Below are positions 16,014 to 21,937 of a DNA stretch of 21,937 nucleotides, in pieces. The stretch is from Myxococcales bacterium (GTDB lineage Bacteria; Myxococcota_A; Polyangia; Polyangiales; Houyiibacteriaceae), in the NCBI GenBank assembly GCA_020354595.1, contig CP070650.1:2375592-2397528 (forward strand), given 5' to 3'. A program made the position numbers and the translations under genes. Position 1 is the first letter of the stretch, and every line of letters begins with the position of its first letter. Below the pieces are notes generated by a model that saw only the letters and a list, made by a program, of their open reading frames with translations, was not told the origin of the DNA and ran no database searches.

Positions 16014-17500
16014 GCACGAAGGCGCGAGACTTTCGAGGCGTCATCCGCCCGGTCGGCGCGGTGGTCCTCGGCATCGGCGTGATGATCGCCTTGTGCGCAG
16101 GCGTCGGAATGCTCTGGGACCGGTTCGCGCCCGATCCGGTGCGCCCGCAAGGCGGCGCCGCCGAGCTCGCGCTGTCGTCGATCATCGTCTCTGCGATCGG
16201 GCTCACCGCGTTTCTCTACGGGAAGCGCCATGTGTCCGAGCGAATCACGCGCCGAGAGGCGATCCTGGCGGTGAGCCTGATCTGGATCGCGGCCGGGGCG
16301 TGCGGCGCCATCCCGTTCATGCTGGGCGCCGGCATGTCCCCCGCGGACTCCTTCTTCGAAGCGGTCAGCGGCCTCACGACGACCGGCGCGACGGTGGTGA
16401 CCGACATCGAAGGGCGGCTCTCGCGCCCGTTGCTGCTCTGGCGCTCGCTGATCCAGTGGCTCGGTGGGATGGGCATCGTCGTTTTGTTCGTTGCGGTCTT
16501 CCCAAGCCTCGGGGCAGGCGGAAAGCACATGTTCCGCGGCGAGGTGCCGGGCACGACGGCCGAGGGGCTTCGTCCGCGCATCGCGGAAACGTCGTTTGCG
16601 CTATGGAAACTCTACGCGTTGCTCACCTTGATCGAGATTGCGCTACTCAAGGTGCTCGGTCTCGATCTCTTCGACGCCGTGTGCCACGCGTTCACCACCA
16701 TGTCGACAGGGGGCTTTTCGACGCTCGACGCCTCGGTGGGCGGGTTCAACAGGCCCGCCGTCGAGTACGTCATCGCGTGCTTCATGCTGATCGGCAGCGT
16801 CAACTACGGGCTCTATTATGGCTTGTTGCGAAGCGGCAGTTGGCGGGGCCTCGTGCGGGACATCGAGTTCCGTTCCTACGTAGCCATCGTCATCGTCGCC
16901 GTGGTCGTATTGACGGTTCTGAACCTCAGCGTGCACGACGAGGTTCTCACCTCGTTCCGCTACTCGTTCTTCATGGTCGCAACGACGATCTCATCGACCG
17001 GCTACGGTACGGACGACTACAGCGTCTACAGCTCGACCGCGTTGACGATCGTGATCCTGCTGATGTTCGTCGGAGGCTGCTCGTGATCGACGGCCGGCGG
17101 CATCAAGATCGAGCGTGCCGTCTTGATGGGAAAGCAGGCTATCGCCCAGCTCCAAAAGAGCTTTCGCCCCGCCACCGTCCAGCTCGTTCGTATGGGAAGA
17201 ACGGCCGTGAGCCCGCAGGTCCTAGCCGACGTCGCATCGTTCTTCTTGATCTACATGGGCTGCATCGGCTTTGGTCTGCTCTTCGTGACGTTGGTCGAGG
17301 GCGTCCCGGTGCCGACGGCATTCGGAACGATGCTTACGTGCCTCTCCAACATGGGCCCGGCTCCCTTCCACGTCGGGCCGGATAACTTCGCTGCGTACTC
17401 CGCGGGTAGCAAAATGTTCTTCGCGCTCGCGATGCTGCTCGGGCGCCTCGAGTTCTTCACGCTGTTCGCCTTGATTCTCCCCGGGTTCTGGAGGCGTTGA
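16010..17500 (+). pseudogene. trkH: Trk K+ channel subunit TrkH, interrupted by in-frame TGA
   Basis: The membrane subunit for K+ uptake. The frame runs from GTG (16010) to a TGA at 17084-17086 (358 codons), then continues without shift for 137 codons to the stop at 17498-17500. Together they make a normal TrkH of about 495 residues. The selectivity loops are TTTGAT (123-128), TMSTGGFS (230-237), SSTGYGT (328-334) and GGCS-stop-STAGGIK. Family members read GGCSGSTAGGIK there, so the stop replaces the conserved filter glycine and is one base from GGA. The part after the stop has the usual TrkH ending (LGRLEFFTLFALILPGFWRR). A protein ending at the stop would lack the fourth pore loop and should not conduct K+. 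The two overlapping neighbours look intact. Decay, sequencing error and readthrough are all possible. Confidence 0.85.
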
Positions 17501-20500
17501 TGACGGGCTCGTACAGCATGCCGCCTCCAGGCGAAGAGACCCACGCGCGAAGGCAGATCACCGTCATCGTCTTGCTTCTGTTCGGCATGGTAGCGCTTTA
17601 CCAGTTCGAGCAGTTCGCCCAGGAAGCCTTCGACCCGAGCGGGATGCTCGCCTTCGGTTTCGTGGTGTTGGCGAGTTACACGATCGGCGGGCTCGTCGGT
17701 CAGATTCGTCTGCCACACATCACCGGGTACCTGATCGCCGGCCTGGTGTTCGGTCCTTCGCTTGCCAAGGCGCTGAGCGGGCTCGATCTCCCGCCGCCGT
17801 TCGACAAGGGCATACTCAACGACGAAGTCATCGAGCAGCTGAGCTTGCTCGACACGCTCGCCGTGGCGCTCATCGCTCTGACCGCAGGTGGCGAGCTCAA
17901 GCTGGAAGGCCTCAAGAAAGGCCTCCGCGTCATCAGCTCGATCCTCGCGGCGCAGTTGGTGTCGATCGGCGTCCTGATGACCGGTTTCTTCTGGCTGATC
18001 TCCGGCGCGGTCCCCTTCGTCTCGCTTCCCGGCATGTCCGGTTTGCCCATGATGGCCGCACTCGCTGTCGGCGGCATGGTGGCATCGGTGTCCTTGGCCA
18101 CGTCTCCTGCGGCCACGATCGCCGTGATCATGGAGTCCCGGGCCGAAGGCCCGATGACCCGAAACGTCCTGTCGGTGGTCGTGCTCAAAGACGTCATCGT
18201 GCTCGTTGCGTTCGCCGTCGCTCAGGTCGTCGTCGCTCAACAGATCGGGATGGGGGCGCTCGAAAGTGGCTTCTGGGAGTACATTCTCAACCACATCGTC
18301 TTTTCGATCGCCTTCGGCGCGCTGGTCGTCGGCGGCTTGATGGCGCTCTACATTCGCTACGTCAATCAGGAGCTTCTGATCTTCGTGATCGGCCTGGTGT
18401 ATCTGGTCGCCTTCATTTGTGATCAACTCGGCTGGGACCCCGTGCTGGTATTCCTAGCCGCCGGTTTCGGCGTCGCGAACTTCTCGAAGACCGGCCACCG
18501 ACTCATCGAGACGGTCGAGCGCCTCTCGCTCCCCGTCTACGTCGTCTTCTTCACGCTCGCGGGCGCCAAGCTGCATCTCGAGCAGCTACAACAGGTCGCG
18601 CTCTTCGCAGTGGCTCTGGTCGCCGTCCGCGTTTTCGCGATCTATGCAGGCACCAACCTCGGCGCGCGCCTGAGCAAGGCAGACGAGGCAACGCGAACGT
18701 TCGGCTGGATGGGCTTCGTGTCGCAGGCCGGCGTATCGATCCTGCTGGCCGCGCTGGTCGGCAACTCGTTCGGAGAGATCGGGAAATCGCTCGAAACGCT
18801 GATCATCGGCGGCGTCGCGATCAACGAGCTGATCGGCCCGGTGCTCTTCAAGATGGGCCTCGGCCTCGCCGGCGAAACCAGCGGCACGCGGACCTCGCTC
18901 TCGCCGACGCGCCACCTTTCGGTCAAGCCGCCCTCGCTTCGCCCCGAAGGTGACGAAGGCACATCCAAGCAGCTCGAGCCCTGGCCCGAGCACGTCGGGG
19001 AAAAAGACCTGTGGGGCGAGCCGCTCCACACGAAAAGCGCGGAGCTCAACTCCCGAGTGCAGGATCTTGGCGGAGACCTACAGAGCATCGTCCGCGAGGT
19101 TTCGACCGGCCCGCTCCGCAATTTTCAAATCGATGCCGGGAAGTACCTCCGCGATCTTCGACGCGAGTTCCTGCGCCAGCACCGGCGTTTGACCGTGCAG
19201 GCGCGGGCAGAGGAGGGCGTCGAGCGCGACGAGCTAGTGACGATGCTTCGCACGGCGCAGTCTGAGCTGGCGGCGCATTGGCGAGGCATCGTGCTCGGCA
19301 GGTCTGTGACGCTTGCGAAGCTCACATGGACGCCCGAAAACATCCTGTCGAACGTGGACAGCGTCGTCGACGAGCTGCCGGAAGTGGTCTCGGCGCCATA
19401 CGAGGACGTCTCGTACGAGCTCCATGAGGACGACTCCCTGTGGAAGAGCGTGCGTCGGGGAATCCTGCGGATGCGGCGCGGCTGGCGCAAGGCTCTCGGG
19501 CAGAGCCCGCCGATGCGAGACGTCCGGCTACGGGCGCTCGGGCGCTACCATCTGTCCTATGACGCGCCGTCTCGTTTCGAGGCGCTCGCGGCCTTGTTCG
19601 TCGAAGCGGATCGCCACATGGCTGCCCGAACGCGAAGCCTCTTCGACGGGGTGATCGCGGGGTACGACGACGTGGTCGACGTCTGCAGCGATCCGAGCGC
19701 AGATCTCGAAAGGCAGCTCGTGCGCTTGCGCCACGAGGTCGAGGAAGAGCTCGCCCTCGCCCTCGATGAGGTCGTCCGCATCACGAGCGACGGAACGCAC
19801 CGAGCTGCCAGCGCCGTTGCGGTCGGCTTCGTCCAGATGAAGGACGACCTGCCGACCTTCGGGACGGTGGATCTTCCGTCCAGCGAGCGGCGGACGAGCA
19901 GGCGTTTCGCCAACCGCATGCGAGCGATCGAGACGCTGACCAAGGACGTCGCCAACCTTCGCAAAGCGAGCTCGGCAGAGTACTCGTCGTTGGCGATGGA
20001 GCTCGAGTTGCTCGGCCTCGAAGCGCGAATCAAGGACAATGTCGCCGAGTACGTGCTGCGTCTCACCAACACGGTCAACCGACGCGCGACGTCCCAGGTG
20101 GCCCGCGTGAGTGACATGCTTCAGGCGGCGCTCGCGGAGCTGAGCAAACAGCTCGAGAGCGACCTCTCGGGCGAGGAGCTGGCAACGGCACTTCGAGCCG
20201 CCACGGAAGCGACGAGCAAAGCCACGGGGGAAGCTGCGCGAGTCACCAACGAGCTCTACCAGGACCTCAGCGACGACACGAAGATCGCACCGTTGTTGGA
20301 TACGCTGGTAGAGGCGTGCCGAGCGCTAACCCCGCGGTACCGCGTCACAGTCGGTCAACGGCAAACCGGAGAGTGGCGCTTGCCAACCGCATTGCCCGAG
20401 GTAGAGGTTCCTTTTCGTGAGGTCATCCTCACTTACATCGACAGTCGCGTTGCGCCGAAACTTCTTTCGATCCAACGCGAGCTCGCCGAACGGGTTCAGC

Positions 20501-21937
20501 CATTGGCCAACTTGCTGCAAGAGCTCGAGCGTGTGGTGGCTTTCAACGTCGAGCTAGCGACCGCGGAGCTGGAAATCGTCCACGACGAGGCGGTTCCCGA
20601 AGAGATGCACTCCTTGTTGCGAGACATGGTCTACAGCCAGCTCGAGCGCAGCTACAACTCGCTCGAAGAGATCCGGGTCGAGGCCAAGGGGTGGCCGCAA
20701 ATCATCGAGACCGAGATGGAGGATGCGGCGCTCGGTACCTTGGAAACGCTGCGCGAAGAGCTTGCCGAAGGTGAGTTCAGCCGATCGCGGCTCGAGGCGA
20801 TGCGCCGAGCCGCCAGCGGCCTCCGCATGATCGAAAAGGCTGAAAAGCCACCGCGGATCGAACTAATCAAGGCCCAGGCCGTCAGCGCGCTTCGGGCGCT
20901 GTTCGGGGCGGAACGACTGGAGTATTGGAGTGAGCGCCTGGGACTCAAGGGACCGCTCCCCACCGAAGAGCTGACCGCGGGAAGCTTTGCCGCGCCCGAC
21001 GTCGGCACGGAGCTTCCGCTAGTCTACCGGCGCCTCTTTGCAGCCGACACCATGGAGGCCGGCGACGTGCTCACCGGTCGCGACGAGGAGATCCGTCGCG
21101 CAGAGTCAGTGCTTTCGAGTGAGCAAAGGGGTCGCTTGCGGTCGGTGGCGCTGATCGGCGTCGACGGTGTCGGCAAGGCGGCTGTGTCGAGCGCGATCGT
21201 GCGAAGCCGACGTTGGAAGAACGTCAAACGCGTCGTCTTCACGGGACCGGTCACGGTCGAAGACGTCGACGCAATCTTTCAAGATGCTCCGGAGGGTCAG
21301 CTCGTCGTGGTCGACGGCTTGCATTGGATGCTCTCGATGGCGCCCGGTGGATTCGAACCGCTTCGCCGGTTCGTCAAAGGCATCATTGAAGAGGGCGGAC
21401 GCAGGCGCTGGTTGACCCACGGCGCGGTTTTGTTCTGGAACTTCGCGTCCACCGTCGCGCCTCTGAAGGATGCGTTCCCGGAGTTGATCCGACTCGAACC
21501 GTTGAGCGAGCAAGAGCTTCAAGCGGCCGTGATCGCGCGGCATCGGCTCAGCGGCTTTGAGCATTCGTTCGACCGAGGCGACGGCTCCCCCATCGAGGGC
21601 CTCTTCGCGCGGGGAGCGAGTCGAATCCGCCGGCCCTACGATCAATACTTTCACGAGCTTCACCAGGCGACAGGCGGTTTGGTGCGAGATGCGCTTCGCC
21701 TATGGCTCGCATCGATCCGAGAGATTCAAGATGACATCGTCCACGTCGGACCGATTCCTGCGTCGCCATACACACGGATTCGACGGCTGCCCGACGACAT
21801 CATGGTCAACCTCTACCAGATCGCGCGTGAGGGTTGGATGGACGCCGCAGGTCAGGCGCGGCTTTTCCGTCTGGACGTCAACACCGCGCAGGCACAGCTC
21901 AGTCGTCTCGCGCACCTCGGGCTGCTCGAAGAGCGAG
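17500..21937 (+). CDS. Giant fusion: CPA2-type cation/H+ antiporter, helical region, AAA/STAND-like ATPase (3' end missing)
   Basis: One uninterrupted frame of 1479 codons running off the window. The ATG overlaps the trkH stop (TGATG), with GGAGG (17490-17494) upstream. Residues about 15-462 form a polytopic antiporter domain with LPHITGYLIAGLVFGPS (72-88), TSPAAT (201-206), LKDVIVLV with Asp231, and SQAGVSILLAALVGNSFGE (408-426). A linker (463-505) leads to about 650 hydrophilic residues (508-1160), rich in Leu, Glu, Ala and Arg, with coiled-coil-like stretches and no recognised domain. After LPLVYRRLF and LTGRDEEI comes a P-loop module: Walker A GVDGVGKAA (1220-1228), Walker B LVVVDGLHWM (1268-1277), then LEPLSEQELQAAVIARHRLSGF, as in AAA/STAND lids, then a probable winged helix. 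The usual Thr/Ser after the Walker Lys is Ala. The antiporter call is firm; the ATPase's sensory role is inference. Confidence 0.85.
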   Translation, partial: MTGSYSMPPPGEETHARRQITVIVLLLFGMVALYQFEQFAQEAFDPSGMLAFGFVVLASYTIGGLVGQIRLPHITGYLIAGLVFGPSLAKALSGLDLPPPFDKGILNDEVIEQLSLLDTLAVALIALTAGGELKLEGLKKGLRVISSILAAQLVSIGVLMTGFFWLISGAVPFVSLPGMSGLPMMAALAVGGMVASVSLATSPAATIAVIMESRAEGPMTRNVLSVVVLKDVIVLVAFAVAQVVVAQQIGMGALESGFWEYILNHIVFSIAFGALVVGGLMALYIRYVNQELLIFVIGLVYLVAFICDQLGWDPVLVFLAAGFGVANFSKTGHRLIETVERLSLPVYVVFFTLAGAKLHLEQLQQVALFAVALVAVRVFAIYAGTNLGARLSKADEATRTFGWMGFVSQAGVSILLAALVGNSFGEIGKSLETLIIGGVAINELIGPVLFKMGLGLAGETSGTRTSLSPTRHLSVKPPSLRPEGDEGTSKQLEPWPEHVGEKDLWGEPLHTKSAELNSRVQDLGGDLQSIVREVSTGPLRNFQIDAGKYLRDLRREFLRQHRRLTVQARAEEGVERDELVTMLRTAQSELAAHWRGIVLGRSVTLAKLTWTPENILSNVDSVVDELPEVVSAPYEDVSYELHEDDSLWKSVRRGILRMRRGWRKALGQSPPMRDVRLRALGRYHLSYDAPSRFEALAALFVEADRHMAARTRSLFDGVIAGYDDVVDVCSDPSADLERQLVRLRHEVEEELALALDEVVRITSDGTHRAASAVAVGFVQMKDDLPTFGTVDLPSSERRTSRRFANRMRAIETLTKDVANLRKASSAEYSSLAMELELLGLEARIKDNVAEYVLRLTNTVNRRATSQVARVSDMLQAALAELSKQLESDLSGEELATALRAATEATSKATGEAARVTNELYQDLSDDTKIAPLLDTLVEACRALTPRYRVTVGQRQTGEWRLPTALPEVEVPFREVILTYIDSRVAPKLLSIQRELAERVQPLANLLQELERVVAFNVELATAELEIVHDEAVPEEMHSLLRDMVYSQLERSYNSLEEIRVEAKGWPQIIETEMEDAALGTLETLREELAEGEFSRSRLEAMRRAASGLRMIEKAEKPPRIELIKAQAVSALRALFGAERLEYWSERLGLKGPLPTEELTAGSFAAPDVGTELPLVYRRLFAADTMEAGDVLTGRDEEIRRAESVLSSEQRGRLRSVALIGVDGVGKAAVSSAIVRSRRWKNVKRVVFTGPVTVEDVDAIFQDAPEGQLVVVDGLHWMLSMAPGGFEPLRRFVKGIIEEGGRRRWLTHGAVLFWNFASTVAPLKDAFPELIRLEPLSEQELQAAVIARHRLSGFEHSFDRGDGSPIEGLFARGASRIRRPYDQYFHELHQATGGLVRDALRLWLASIREIQDDIVHVGPIPASPYTRIRRLPDDIMVNLYQIAREGWMDAAGQARLFRLDVNTAQAQLSRLAHLGLLEER

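Noticed and set aside
17084..17122. TGA in trkH as a selenocysteine codon; a hairpin (GACGGC 17089-17094 with GCCGTC 17117-17122) follows it
   Set aside because: The family residue is a pore glycine, not Cys or Sec; the stem is only 6 bp with a 22-base loop and lacks a recognisable bSECIS apex. A GGA to TGA change is simpler.
16010..17500. TGA read as glycine (alternative genetic code)
   Set aside because: TGA serves as the normal stop of several intact genes here, for example trkA, E1-alpha and E2, so the code is standard.
17251..18426. Minus-strand open frame opposite trkH and the giant gene
   Set aside because: His/Asp/Glu-rich antisense of membrane-helix codons; the plus strand encodes conserved antiporter motifs.
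21349..21359. GGATTCGAACC, resembling the complement of a tRNA T-loop
   Set aside because: It is in the middle of the ATPase coding frame; no matching acceptor or anticodon stems are found around it.

Overview
High-GC bacterial DNA with tightly packed genes and frequent 1-4 base overlaps. A member of the Myxococcota or a related deltaproteobacterial lineage is the best guess. The reasons are a di-heme enzyme of the MXAN_0977 (MbnH-like) type beside its MbnP-type partner, a branched-chain 2-oxoacid dehydrogenase operon, and the codon style. The lineage is inference; no rRNA or other marker is present.

Layout. (1) 1-1354, plus strand: the 3' end of an MbnP-family gene, broken by an in-frame TAA, then a complete di-heme MbnH-like lipoprotein; together they form a 'metallo-mystery pair'. 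(2) 1357-3726, minus strand: serS then murB, abutting with no spacer. (3) 3807-4478, plus strand: a calcineurin-type phosphoesterase ending in a 161-bp inverted repeat (4477-4637). (4) 4664-6826, minus strand: a NatA/NatB-like ABC exporter; the ATPase gene precedes the permease gene in transcription. (5) 6827-7021: a spacer carrying a partial second copy of the repeat element. (6) 7022-12365, minus strand: a compact operon in the transcriptional order lipA, E1-alpha, E1-beta, E2, mutY. It encodes branched-chain 2-oxoacid dehydrogenase minus its E3 subunit, plus the enzyme that makes its lipoyl cofactor; mutY rides at the end. (7) 12366-12583: divergent control region with a promoter-like TTGACA for lipA and palindromes ahead of a TetR-family regulator gene (12584-13249). 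(8) 13315-21937, plus strand: an ion-transport cluster in which each gene overlaps the next by 1-4 bases. It holds a CPA2-like antiporter, TrkA, TrkH (interrupted by an in-frame TGA) and a giant protein that runs off the right edge.

The most unusual item is the giant gene (17500 to the window end, at least 1479 codons). A CPA2-type cation/proton antiporter domain is fused to about 650 residues of helical sequence and then a P-loop ATPase with an AAA/STAND-like layout. Translational coupling with trkA and trkH suggests a combined K+ uptake and K+(Na+)/H+ exchange system with an NTPase-type sensor in place of the usual RCK domain. The TrkH stop falls on the conserved glycine of the fourth selectivity-filter loop. 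It and the MbnP stop are each either real gene decay or sequence errors, and resequencing would separate these.
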